From Pseudomonadota bacterium (GTDB lineage Bacteria > Pseudomonadota > Alphaproteobacteria > Rhizobiales > Devosiaceae), in contig JAEWHZ010000073.1 in assembly GCA_023387585.1 (NCBI GenBank), positions 1-14,633 of the forward strand: 14,633 nucleotides of DNA, written 5' to 3'. The position numbers were made by a program, and so were the translations under genes. This document shows positions 1 to 6,940 of the stretch, one piece after another. The stretch's first letter is position 1; each line of letters begins with the position of its first letter. The notes beneath the pieces were generated by a model, which ran no database searches, was not told the DNA's origin, and saw only the letters and a list, made by a program, of their open reading frames with translations.

Positions 1-1052
1 GCATCGGCTATCTCGGCGTCGGCGTGTCCGGCGGCGAGGAAGGGGCGCGGCACGGGCCCTCGATCATGGTCGGCGGCTCCAAGGAGCAGTGGCACAATGC
101 CGAGCCGGTGCTGACGGCGATCGCGGCGAAATTCAACGGCGAGAGCTGCTGCGCCTATCTGGGCGAGGGCGGGGCCGGGCACTTCGTCAAGACCATCCAT
201 AACGGCATCGAATATGGCGACATGCAGATGATCGCCGAGGTCTATGGGGTGATGCGCGACGGGCTGGGGATGAGCCCGAAGGCCTGCGCCGAGGTGTTCA
301 AGGACTGGAACAAGGGGCCGCTGAACTCCTATCTGATCGAGATCACCGGCCATGTGCTGGACGCGGTGGACGGGGAGACCGGCAAGCCGCTGGTCGAGCT
401 GATCCTCGACAAGGCCGGCCAGAAGGGCACCGGCGTTTGGTCGGCGATCGTCGCGCAGCAGATGGGCGTGCCGGCAACGGCCATCGAGGGGGCGGTCGCG
501 GCGCGCTCGATCTCGTCGCGCAAGGATGAGCGCGTGGCGGCGGAAGCCATCTATGGCAAGCCGGACCGGCCCAAAACCGACGTGACGCTGGAGGACCTCG
601 AAAAGGCGCTGCTGGCGGGCAAGATCGTCAGCTATGCGCAGGGTTTTGCGGTGATCGCCAAGGCGAGCGAGGAGAAGGGCTGGGCGCTGCCGCTGGCGAC
701 GATCGCCAAGATCTGGCGCGCCGGCTGCATCATCCGCTCGCGTTTCCTCGACCAGATGAGCTCGGCCTATGCCAAGGGCGACGCCACCAACCTGCTGGTG
801 GTGCCCGATTTCGTCGCCATCATGAAGGACAGCCATCCGAGCCTGCGCAAGGTGGTGGCGGCGGCGGCGATCGGAGAGTTTCCGATGATCTGCCTGTCGG
901 CGGCGCTGAGCTATTTCGACAGCTATCGCCAGGCGCAGGGCACGGCGAACCTGATCCAGGGGCAGCGCGACTTCTTCGGGGCGCATGGCTTCGAGATCGA
1001 GGGGCGCGGCAAGGATCTGCACGGCACCTGGCCGTCGACGCTGGGTAAGTAA
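1..1052 (+). CDS. gnd: 6-phosphogluconate dehydrogenase, decarboxylating (5' truncated)
   Basis: Oxidatively decarboxylates 6-phosphogluconate to ribulose 5-phosphate with NADP+ in the oxidative pentose phosphate pathway, in the cytosol. The reading frame is open from base 3 and enters with IGYLGVGVSGGEEGARHGPS, the family signature for substrate binding. It continues with VKTIHNGIEYGDMQM (bases about 186-230), which holds the catalytic Lys and the HNGIEY motif. The C-terminal all-helical dimerisation domain is complete (IWRAGCIIRS, SYFDSYR, ANLIQGQRDFFGAHGF). About 349 residues are visible. Family members are near 470, so roughly the first 120 residues, with the Rossmann NADP site, lie upstream of the window. 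The stop TAA at 1050-1052 is followed 28 bases later by a hairpin terminator. Identification is secure from the motifs; the true start cannot be seen. Confidence 0.97.
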   Translation, partial: IGYLGVGVSGGEEGARHGPSIMVGGSKEQWHNAEPVLTAIAAKFNGESCCAYLGEGGAGHFVKTIHNGIEYGDMQMIAEVYGVMRDGLGMSPKACAEVFKDWNKGPLNSYLIEITGHVLDAVDGETGKPLVELILDKAGQKGTGVWSAIVAQQMGVPATAIEGAVAARSISSRKDERVAAEAIYGKPDRPKTDVTLEDLEKALLAGKIVSYAQGFAVIAKASEEKGWALPLATIAKIWRAGCIIRSRFLDQMSSAYAKGDATNLLVVPDFVAIMKDSHPSLRKVVAAAAIGEFPMICLSAALSYFDSYRQAQGTANLIQGQRDFFGAHGFEIEGRGKDLHGTWPSTLGK

Positions 1053-1079
1053 GCCTCTATCGTTACACGAAAATTTTAA

Positions 1080-1109
1080 GGCCGCTCACTTTCGTGGGCG
1101 GCCTTTTTT
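1080..1109. terminator. Bidirectional intrinsic terminator between gnd and the MFS gene
   Basis: The arms GGCCGCTCAC (1080-1089) and GTGGGCGGCC (1094-1103) form a 10-bp stem with one G-T wobble and a TTTC loop. Six T follow on the plus strand (1104-1109). On the minus strand the hairpin is followed by CTTAAAATTTTCG, so it can also stop the convergent MFS transcript. The last two codons and the stop of the MFS gene (1086-1088) lie inside the hairpin. Confidence 0.9.
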
Positions 1110-2423
1110 CGGTGGGTCGGTCTCCTCCAGCGGGGGCGAGCGCAACTGGCCGGGCGGGGCGATATCGGGCGGGTGCGGGCGGTCGGCGATCGAGGGCCGG
1201 TGGCGCAGGTCGAAGCGGAAAGCGGCGAATATGAACAGCAAAATGCCGAAGATGACCATCCCGGCCGAGGCGATGAACGGGGCGCCGGGGAAGTAGGTCG
1301 CGGCGGCGCGGTCGGCGGTGAAATAGGAAAAGATCTGTGTCGCCGCGAGCGGGCCGATGATGGTCGCGAGCGAGTTGGCGGCGTTGACCGCGCCCTGCAA
1401 TTCGCCCTGGGCGTTGTCGGGCACGTTGCGCGACAAGACGCCGTTGATGGCGGGGGCGGCTAGGCCCGAAAGCGCGCCGAGCATGATGTAGCCGTAAAGG
1501 AACCAGACATCGGCGTTGAAGGCGACGCCGATGAAGGCGCCGGCGGCGGCGAGCATGCCGATGATGGTGACGCTCATCTCGCCCAGCCGCTTGACCAGCG
1601 GGCCGACCAGCAGCGCCTGGCAGATGGCGAAGCCGACGCCGAAAGCGCCGAGGGCGCGCCCGATCTGGCTCGAGGAGAAGGAGAAGACCTCGATGGTGAA
1701 ATAAGTGAAGACCGAGGGGAAGGCCTGCGCCGACAGGGTGAACATGAACAGCACCGTCAGCAGCCACAGCACCACCGGATACTGGCGCAGGGCCATGACG
1801 GCGCCGAAGGGGTTGGCGCGGCGGATGTCGAACTTGCGCCGATTGTGCCGGGGCAGGCTCTCGGGCAGCACCAGAAGGCCGAGCAGGAAATTGGCGAAGG
1901 CGAGGCCCGCGGCGACGAAGAAGGGCACGCGCGGGCCGAACTCGCCGAGCTCGCCGCCGACGACCGGGCCGATGATGAAGCCGAGCCCGAAAGCGGCGCC
2001 GATCAGCCCGAACCGGTGGGTGCGCTTATGCGGCGGGGTGATGTCGGCCATGTAGGCGGTGGCGGTGGCGACGGCGGCGCCGGCGATGCCGGCGATGATG
2101 CGGCCGATGAACAGATACCACACCACCGGGGCGATCGACATCATCAGGTAGTCGAAGGTGAGGCCCAGCAGCGAGATGAGCAGCACCGGCCGGCGCCCGA
2201 AGCGGTCGGACAGATTGCCCAGTATGGGCGAGAAGATGAATTGCATCAGCGCATAGACGAAGACCAGATAGCCGCCGATGATGGCGGCGTCGGCGACGCT
2301 GCCGCCGGTCAGCTCCTCGAGCAGCTCGGGCAGGACCGGATAGATGATGCCCAGCCCGATCATATCGAGCAGCACCGTGATCAGGATGCAGACCAGCGTC
2401 AGTTTCGACCGGGCTTCTGACAT
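1086..2423 (-). CDS. TCR/Tet-family MFS drug-efflux-type transporter
   Basis: A 445-residue inner-membrane protein with 12 predicted membrane segments, of the major facilitator superfamily. It carries LLDMIGLGIIYPVLPEL at residues 18-34 (the DxxGxGxxxP motif of TM1 in Tet-type exporters), motif A GNLSDRFGRRP at 69-79, and motif C GLGFIIGPVVGG at 146-157, the antiporter signature of the drug/H+ families. The second half has the Tet-like NVPDNAQGELQGAVNAANS near 334-351. Residues about 405-445 form an extra Pro- and charge-rich cytoplasmic tail absent from classical TetA (about 400 aa). It is the last gene of a minus-strand unit, 77 bp after the FAD monooxygenase stop. An AAGGA lies rather far (14 nt) before the ATG, so the ribosome site is weak. 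Substrate is unknown: tetracycline efflux is only a family association, and many chromosomal relatives do not confer resistance. Confidence 0.9.
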   Translation of the reverse strand: MSEARSKLTLVCILITVLLDMIGLGIIYPVLPELLEELTGGSVADAAIIGGYLVFVYALMQFIFSPILGNLSDRFGRRPVLLISLLGLTFDYLMMSIAPVVWYLFIGRIIAGIAGAAVATATAYMADITPPHKRTHRFGLIGAAFGLGFIIGPVVGGELGEFGPRVPFFVAAGLAFANFLLGLLVLPESLPRHNRRKFDIRRANPFGAVMALRQYPVVLWLLTVLFMFTLSAQAFPSVFTYFTIEVFSFSSSQIGRALGAFGVGFAICQALLVGPLVKRLGEMSVTIIGMLAAAGAFIGVAFNADVWFLYGYIMLGALSGLAAPAINGVLSRNVPDNAQGELQGAVNAANSLATIIGPLAATQIFSYFTADRAAATYFPGAPFIASAGMVIFGILLFIFAAFRFDLRHRPSIADRPHPPDIAPPGQLRSPPLEETDPPKKGRPRK

Positions 2424-2500
2424 GCGGGGGGATTGGTTCCTTGGAAGGTGGGGGCAGTTGACACAGGCGCGCGCGTCCAGGCAAGCGCAGGATCAAAACC

Positions 2501-3715
2501 TCATTCGCGGGAAGGTTGCGCCAGCGCGTCGTGGCCGTAGAGCCATGAGAGGCGGCGGATGTGATCGCGCGGGCCGAGAATGCGCATGCCGAGATCGCGC
2601 GCGATGCCCAAAGGCGGGGGCAGATGGAAGATGCGCCCATTGGCGGCGGAGATGCCGGCGACGCGGGCGACGCGGGGACGGCGGATGCGGGCATAGGAGG
2701 AAAAAGCCTCGTCCGGCGTCGGCGCCGTGGCGATGAGCGGGGCGAGGATGGCGGCGTCCTCGATGGCCATGGCCGCGCCCTGGGCCTGGAAGGGCAGCAT
2801 GGCATGGGCGGCATCGCCGACGAGGCCGATGGGGCCGCGGTGCCAGACGGAGGTCGAGACGGTGTTGAGCGGCCACGGCGTCCAGGCGCCTTTAGCGGCG
2901 GCGAACAGGGTGGCGAGCGTCTCGGATTTTCGGGCCTGCCGGGGCAGGTCGGGGTTTTCGGGCAGCTCGGCGCCCGCCGGCAGGCGGTGGGGGCGGAACA
3001 TGACGAGGTTGACGACGCCGCGCGGCGGCAGCGGATAGGCGACGAGATGGAAATCGTGCCCGAGGAACAGGGCCGAGCGATCGGGCGACAGCACCGAGGC
3101 GACGGCGGGGTAAGGCACGAGGCAGCGCCAGGCAAGCCGGCCGGAATAGGTGGCGGCGGGACCGCCGAGCAGGGCGGTGCGGGTGCCCGAATGGACGCCG
3201 TCGGCACCGATCAGGGCATGGGCGCGGCCGGAGCGGCCGAGCCCGGTGATCTCGTCGCTGACGATGGACAGGCCGCGCGCATGCGGCTCGGCATCGAAGC
3301 TGCGGATGCCGAACAGGATCTCGATATTGGCGAAGCGCTTGCAGGCGCGGTGCAAGGCCTGGGCGAGGTCGGCGCGATGCAAGACCGCATAGGGCGCCCC
3401 GAAGGCTTCGGCCATGGCAGCGCCAAAGACCAGCCGGGCGGTCGGGCTGCTGCCGGAGCCGGACCAGATGTCGAGCGCTTCGGGGAACAGGGCGGCGCGG
3501 CTGAGATCGTCCGACAGGCCGAGCGAATCGAGGATGCGCCAGGCATTGGGCCCGATCTGCACGCCGGCACCCTGTTCGGGCAGCTCGCGGGCGCGTTCGA
3601 GAACGACGATGGGCAGGCCGAAGCGGGCGAGCGCCAAAGCGAGGGTGAGCCCGGCTATCCCCGCGCCGGCGATGTATATCGTGCGATCGTCGCTATGGAC
3701 TGGAGATGTCGGCAC
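2501..3715 (-). CDS. FAD-dependent monooxygenase, salicylate/3-hydroxybenzoate hydroxylase-like
   Basis: A 404-residue soluble flavoprotein of the class A (PHBH-fold) hydroxylases, which use NAD(P)H and O2 to hydroxylate aromatic or similar small molecules. The Rossmann FAD motif GAGIAG is at residues 17-22, followed by LERA at 39-42. The second FAD/NAD(P)H motif is GADGVHSGTR at 170-179. The ribityl-binding GD motif is GDAAHAMLPFQAQG at 300-313. Length is usual for the group. The only upstream start is a GTG at 3713-3715 with no strong ribosome site, so it may depend on coupling to the zinc-finger gene 33 bp upstream. No ring-cleavage or other catabolic gene is nearby, so the substrate cannot be named. 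The name UbiH is not supported, since the overall sequence reads closer to salicylate hydroxylases. Confidence 0.88.
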   Translation of the reverse strand: MPTSPVHSDDRTIYIAGAGIAGLTLALALARFGLPIVVLERARELPEQGAGVQIGPNAWRILDSLGLSDDLSRAALFPEALDIWSGSGSSPTARLVFGAAMAEAFGAPYAVLHRADLAQALHRACKRFANIEILFGIRSFDAEPHARGLSIVSDEITGLGRSGRAHALIGADGVHSGTRTALLGGPAATYSGRLAWRCLVPYPAVASVLSPDRSALFLGHDFHLVAYPLPPRGVVNLVMFRPHRLPAGAELPENPDLPRQARKSETLATLFAAAKGAWTPWPLNTVSTSVWHRGPIGLVGDAAHAMLPFQAQGAAMAIEDAAILAPLIATAPTPDEAFSSYARIRRPRVARVAGISAANGRIFHLPPPLGIARDLGMRILGPRDHIRRLSWLYGHDALAQPSRE

Positions 3716-3748
3716 TGCAGATACCGCCCCAAGCGGGCCCGCGCCCGC

Positions 3749-3988
3749 TCAGGCGTCGGCGAACACGGCGGAGGCCGGGTTGGCGGCGCCCGGCGCGAGG
3801 CGGGCGCTATAGACATAGAGCGTCGAGCAATAGGGGCAGACGATCTCGATATCCTTGCCCATATCGAGATAGATGTGCGGATGGTCGAAGGGCGGCAGGG
3901 CGCCTACGCACTGGAATTCCCTGGAGCCGATCTCGATGCGGCGCAGCCCTTCGCTGTTGTGGAAATGGGGCGTTGTGGCATTGGCCAT
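3749..3988 (-). CDS. Zinc-finger domain-containing protein (zf-CHCC type)
   Basis: A 79-residue protein of the small alphaproteobacterial zf-CHCC family, related to the zinc domain of the mitochondrial complex I subunit NDUFS6. Residues 24-58 carry the metal site: EFQCVG (Cys27), PPFDHPHIYLDMG (His36/His38) and IVCPYCSTLY (Cys51, Cys54). The frame is open up to 4084, but I chose the ATG at 3986-3988 because a GGAG lies exactly 7 bases before it (complement of 3996-3999). The ATG two codons earlier would have only one base of spacing. It is first in a minus-strand unit with the FAD monooxygenase, and divergent from the alpha/beta hydrolase. Biological role is unknown; family resemblance to a complex I assembly subunit is only suggestive. 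Confidence 0.88.
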   Translation of the reverse strand: MANATTPHFHNSEGLRRIEIGSREFQCVGALPPFDHPHIYLDMGKDIEIVCPYCSTLYVYSARLAPGAANPASAVFADA

Positions 3989-4030
3989 GGGCATGCTCCG
4001 GTCGGCGCGTGAAAACGGCCGGACACTAGC

Positions 4031-4063
4031 CCATTTCGCCGCCGCTTTGAAACGCCGAAATGG
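4031..4063. repeat. Inverted repeat in the divergent region 3989-4169
   Basis: CCATTTCG (4031-4038) and CGAAATGG (4056-4063) are perfect 8-bp inverted arms with a 17-bp spacer. They sit 43-75 bp upstream of the zinc-finger start and about 107-139 bp upstream of the hydrolase start. The same arms recur as a 10-bp inverted repeat at 9675-9703. The element may be an operator or a dispersed palindrome. I see no convincing -35/-10 pair in the rest of this 181-bp divergent region. Confidence 0.6.
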
Positions 4064-4159
4064 TGTTAGCTCTGTTTGCCGCACCTTGAGGCAGGGCAGG
4101 AAGGTCTGGCGCGGGCTTGATTTCGCCGCCGGGCTCGCCGAGACCGGGGCGACAGCAGC

Positions 4160-4164
4160 GGAGG
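4160..4164 (+). promoter_or_regulatory. Ribosome binding site GGAGG of the alpha/beta hydrolase
   Basis: A canonical GGAGG with 5-base spacing to the ATG at 4170 fixes the start. The frame is open about 300 bases further upstream, over the divergent gene, but that part has no family similarity. Confidence 0.8.
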
Positions 4165-4169
4165 GACTT

Positions 4170-4937
4170 ATGCCGTATTTCGAATCGCAGGGCCTGCGGC
4201 TGAGCTATGCCGAATACGGGGAGGGGCCGGTGGTGCTGTGCATTCACGGCTTCGCCTCCTCGGGCAAGGTGAACTGGCTCGACACGGGCTGGGTCGAGAC
4301 GCTGGTCGATGCCGGCTACCGGGCGGTGACGCTCGACAATCGCGGGCATGGCGACAGCGACGGGCCGCACGAGGCCGAGGCCTATACGCCGACGGTTATG
4401 GCGGGGGACGCCATGGCGCTGCTCGACCATCTAGGCGTGGAGCGGGCGGCGCTGCTGGGCTATTCGATGGGGGCGCGCATCGCCGCCTTTGCCAGCTATG
4501 CGCATCCCGAGCGGGTGCGCTGCGCGATATTCGGCGGCATGGGGCTGAATCTGATCCATGGGCTGAGCGATGGCGAGGACATCATCGCCGGGCTGCTGGC
4601 GCCGAGCCTCGAGGGATTGACGCATCCTACGGCACGGCAGTTCCGCAGCTTCGCCGAGCAGACCGGCTCGGACCTGGTGGCGCTGGCGGCCTGCATGGAA
4701 ACCTCGCGCGAGCCGATGGCCAGGGCCGATGCGCGGCGGATTTCGGTGCCGGTGCTGGTGGCGGTGGGAGAAAAGGACGAGATGGCCGGGCGGCCGGAGC
4801 CGCTGGCGGAACTGCTGCCGGATGCCGAGGCCTTCGTGATCCCCCGGCGCGATCATATGCGCGCGACCGGTGACAAGGCGTTCAAGGCGAAGGCGCTGGA
4901 ATTTCTTTCCACGCATCACAATGGCGACGCGTCATGA
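4170..4937 (+). CDS. Alpha/beta-fold hydrolase
   Basis: A 255-residue cytosolic protein of the alpha/beta hydrolase superfamily (esterase/lipase/haloperoxidase-like subgroup). The oxyanion-hole motif CIHGFASSG is at residues 24-32, and LDNRGHGDSDGP at 55-66 is the usual strand-4 motif. The nucleophile elbow GYSMGAR at 97-103 places Ser99. VAVGEKDE at 198-204 places the acid Asp203, and RRDHMRATGDKAF at 226-238 places His229. The triad is thus intact. A GGAGG 5 bases before the ATG fixes the start. It is followed by cysE 85 bp downstream on the same strand. Substrate is unknown, and nothing in the neighbourhood points to one. Confidence 0.92.
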   Translation: MPYFESQGLRLSYAEYGEGPVVLCIHGFASSGKVNWLDTGWVETLVDAGYRAVTLDNRGHGDSDGPHEAEAYTPTVMAGDAMALLDHLGVERAALLGYSMGARIAAFASYAHPERVRCAIFGGMGLNLIHGLSDGEDIIAGLLAPSLEGLTHPTARQFRSFAEQTGSDLVALAACMETSREPMARADARRISVPVLVAVGEKDEMAGRPEPLAELLPDAEAFVIPRRDHMRATGDKAFKAKALEFLSTHHNGDAS

Positions 4938-4958
4938 ACCATTCGTGCGCGGCGATCT

Positions 4959-4987
4959 TTGTAAAACCATCGCGCGGAGTCTATATG
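4959..4987 (+). promoter_or_regulatory. Possible sigma70-like promoter of cysE
   Basis: TTGTAA (4959-4964) and TATATG (4982-4987) are separated by 17 bp, ending 35 bp before the cysE ATG. It is the only plausible -35/-10 pair in the 85-bp gap. It is partly covered by an imperfect hairpin (CGCGGCGAT/ATCGCGCG, 4949-4976). cysE may therefore have its own promoter besides read-through from the hydrolase. Confidence 0.4.
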
Positions 4988-5022
4988 GTGTGCTCCGAGC
5001 GCCCACAGAAGCGGAGAGCCAG

Positions 5023-5847
5023 ATGAGCACGATCACCAGGACGCAGCCGATCGCATCGGTCGACCCGGTATGGGCGGCCGTGGTGAAGGGTGCGCGCGAG
5101 ATCGTCGCAGCGGAACCCTCGCTGGCGAATCTGGTGATCTCGTCGGTGCTGAATCACGACAGCTTCGAGGATGCGCTGGCGCATCGGCTGGCGGCCAAGC
5201 TCGACCATGAGGACGTATCCTCCGACCTGATCCGGCATGCCTTCCGCGAGGTGATGGCCGATCATCCCGAAATCGGCGAGGCGGCGCGGGCCGATCTCGC
5301 GGCGACGCTGGACCGCGACCCGGCCTGCCACAGGGCCATCGAGCCGTTTCTCTATTTCAAGGGGTATCAGGCGATCCAGACGCACCGCTTCGCGCATGTG
5401 CTGCATCTGTCCGGCCGGCGCGACATGGCGCTCTATCTGCAAAGCCGGGCCAGCCAGGTGTTCCAGGCGGACATCAACCCGGCGGTGAAGATCGGCCGGG
5501 GCATCATGCTCGACCATGGCACGGGGCTGGTGATCGGCGAGACGGCGGTGGTGGGCGACAATGTGTCGATGCTGCAGAACGTGACGCTGGGGGGCACGGG
5601 CAAGTCCGATGAGGACCGGCACCCCAAGATCGGCAATGGCGTGATGATCGGCGCCGGGGCCAAGGTGCTGGGCAATATCCGCATCGGCGACTGCTCGCGC
5701 ATCGGGGCGGGCTCGGTGGTGCTCAAGGAGGTGCCGCCGCGCACTACGGTGGCCGGCGTTCCGGCCCGGGTGATCGGCGAGGCGGGCTGCGAGCAGCCGG
5801 CGCTGAGCATGAACCAGATGGTGCAGGTGCTCGAAGCCAGCGGCTGA
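5023..5847 (+). CDS. cysE: Serine O-acetyltransferase
   Basis: Transfers acetyl from acetyl-CoA to L-serine, giving O-acetylserine, the substrate of cysteine synthase; cytosolic hexamer in the family. The 274 residues comprise an N-terminal helical domain (about 1-140) and a left-handed beta-helix of hexapeptide repeats (about 150-255). Catalytic residues align with the E. coli enzyme: Asp150 in ADINPA, His165 in MLDHGTG and His200 in DRHPKI. The acetyl-CoA loop GGTGKSDEDRHPK and the repeat run GNGVMIGAGAKVLGNIRIG are present. The terminal VAGVPARVIG is followed by a C-terminal tail, which in the family docks into cysteine synthase. The tail here ends in ASG and not the usual Ile. The start ATG at 5023 has GGAGA 6-7 bases upstream; the longer upstream frame lacks one. 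DUF3126 follows on the same strand. Confidence 0.97.
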   Translation: MSTITRTQPIASVDPVWAAVVKGAREIVAAEPSLANLVISSVLNHDSFEDALAHRLAAKLDHEDVSSDLIRHAFREVMADHPEIGEAARADLAATLDRDPACHRAIEPFLYFKGYQAIQTHRFAHVLHLSGRRDMALYLQSRASQVFQADINPAVKIGRGIMLDHGTGLVIGETAVVGDNVSMLQNVTLGGTGKSDEDRHPKIGNGVMIGAGAKVLGNIRIGDCSRIGAGSVVLKEVPPRTTVAGVPARVIGEAGCEQPALSMNQMVQVLEASG

Positions 5848-5938
5848 GGCTTTCCACCGCTCCGGCGGTTGTGGCGGGGAAAACCGCGTTCCGAGGTTGC
5901 GGGCATGCCCCGGGCGTCTATGTATGCGCCATATCGAA

Positions 5939-5958
5939 AGGCCGCCGGGAAGCGGCCT
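5939..5958 (+). other. Hairpin between cysE and the DUF3126 gene
   Basis: AGGCCGC (5939-5945) and GCGGCCT (5952-5958) form a perfect 7-bp stem with a 6-base loop. The following sequence, GCAATACCTTAATCCTTTT, has no immediate T-run, so it is at most a weak terminator or an RNA-stabilising or attenuating structure. The rest of the 152-bp gap contains only a short CACCGC/GCGGTTG hairpin right after cysE. Confidence 0.45.
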
Positions 5959-5987
5959 GCAATACCTTAATCCTTTTGCAAGCATTC

Positions 5988-5992
5988 AGGAG
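5988..5992 (+). promoter_or_regulatory. Ribosome binding site AGGAG deciding the GTG start of the DUF3126 gene
   Basis: AGGAG with 7-base spacing to the GTG at 6000. It selects the 70-residue form over the longer open frame, which extends back to 5871. Confidence 0.75.
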
Positions 5993-5999
5993 CGATTGC

Positions 6000-6212
6000 G
6001 TGAAGCACGCCGAGATCATCAAGCTGCAGAATTTCCTGCAGACCAAGTTCAACAATCGCAATATCGACGTCCGCCCGCGCCCCAAGCTCGACGATTCGGT
6101 CGAGGTGTTCGTGGGCGAGGAATCGATCGGGCTGATCCATATCGACGACGAGGACGGGGACGTGTCCTATATGTTCTCGATGTCGATCCTCGATATCGAT
6201 CTGGAAGAGTAG
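6000..6212 (+). CDS. DUF3126 family protein
   Basis: A 70-residue acidic protein matching my recollection of the alphaproteobacterial DUF3126 family: IDVRPRPKLDDSVEVFVGEE at residues 22-41 and IDDEDGDVSYMFSMSILDID at 48-67. No signal peptide, membrane segment or cysteine is visible, so it is expected in the cytosol. Translation starts at GTG with AGGAG 7 bases upstream. It follows cysE on the same strand, an arrangement I recall from other Hyphomicrobiales, which hints at a link with cysteine synthesis but does not prove one. Function is unknown. It ends only 7 bp from the stop of the convergent gene. Confidence 0.88.
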   Translation: MKHAEIIKLQNFLQTKFNNRNIDVRPRPKLDDSVEVFVGEESIGLIHIDDEDGDVSYMFSMSILDIDLEE

Positions 6213-6219
6213 AAGCGGC

Positions 6220-6885
6220 TCACAGCGCTCCGATCCGGCGCAGGGTTTCGTCCAGCGCCGCATCGAACCCCCTCCACGCCCCGAGCGCCGGGGCGGGGAA
6301 GCTGAGAACGGCGGAGAGTCCGCGCGGCAGGGCGATGGTGCGCAGGCACCGGTCAGGCTCGTCGGCGCCGAGGGCCGGCAGGCAGCGGGCAACGAATGGT
6401 TCGGCCGCCAGCGGATCATACCACACGCTTTCCCCCGCTAGCCCGGAACCGGGCCTCAGCGGCTTGCCGACCAGCCCGGCGGGCCCGGCGAGCGTTTCCG
6501 GCGCGAACTGATGGACATAGACGGTGTCGAGCAGGACCGCGCTGGGACGGGCGCGGCTGCGCGGCACGATGTCGAGGCCGAGCTCGAAGGGCGCCACGCC
6601 TTCGGGAACGAGGGTGAGGCGCAGATTGACCTCGCTGTTGAAGCCCAGCGACGAGCCGGAGGCGTTGCGCATCCAGGCGGAGGGAATGGTCAGGTCGACG
6701 CCCGAGACGTTGCGCACCAGCATGCGGCCCGGGCGGTCGGGGGAATCGGCGTTCATCGCCCGGTCGAACCAGAAGGCGGCGCCCAGCGCCAGCGTCAGCG
6801 CGATCAGCAGCAGCAGGACCAGATTATAGCCAAGCGCAGCCGCTTCCCGCCGGGGCAGGGCAAGCGAGGCAGGCAGTGAGCGCAT
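6220..6885 (-). CDS. Membrane-anchored hypothetical protein
   Basis: Not recognised. A 221-residue protein with a short N-terminal segment, a hydrophobic helix at about residues 20-40 (LVLLLLIALTLALGAAFWF), and a roughly 180-residue remainder that would be periplasmic. That part is rich in beta-type sequence and has two cysteines (168 and 180) in ARCLPALGADEPDRC, which could form a disulfide. No catalytic motif is visible. The ATG at 6883-6885 has no clear ribosome site. The gene is convergent with DUF3126 (7-bp gap) and divergent from the small membrane protein at 6977, sharing a 91-bp region with a CtrA-type site. Coding is supported by the length, the well-formed signal anchor and the close fit to its neighbours. 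Confidence 0.75.
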   Translation of the reverse strand: MRSLPASLALPRREAAALGYNLVLLLLIALTLALGAAFWFDRAMNADSPDRPGRMLVRNVSGVDLTIPSAWMRNASGSSLGFNSEVNLRLTLVPEGVAPFELGLDIVPRSRARPSAVLLDTVYVHQFAPETLAGPAGLVGKPLRPGSGLAGESVWYDPLAAEPFVARCLPALGADEPDRCLRTIALPRGLSAVLSFPAPALGAWRGFDAALDETLRRIGAL

Positions 6886-6914
6886 CGGCGTTAACCAGAA
6901 ATCCGACCAGTTAT

Positions 6915-6929
6915 CGACACCAGATGTCG
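6915..6929. repeat. Short inverted repeat in the 6886-6976 divergent region
   Basis: CGACA (6915-6919) and TGTCG (6925-6929) flank a 5-base centre. It lies 11 bp from the CtrA-type site and overlaps TTATCGACA (6911-6919), which differs at one position from the DnaA box TTATCCACA. It is a possible operator; too short to be sure. Confidence 0.35.
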
Positions 6930-6940
6930 CCCTGATATGC

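Noticed and set aside
2561..4012. A 483-codon plus-strand open frame opposite the monooxygenase gene
   Set aside because: Its translation is low-complexity Gly/Ala/Arg/Asp, with no motif, and it is antisense to a monooxygenase with intact FAD motifs. It is the usual long shadow frame of GC-rich DNA.
3989..4084. Longer N-terminus of the zinc-finger protein (start at 4084)
   Set aside because: The added 32 residues do not resemble the family and run over the inverted repeat at 4031-4063. GGAG is ideally placed for the ATG at 3988.
4949..4976. Terminator between the alpha/beta hydrolase and cysE
   Set aside because: The stem CGCGGCGAT/ATCGCGCG has a bulge and is not followed by a T-run, and it overlaps a better promoter-like pair.
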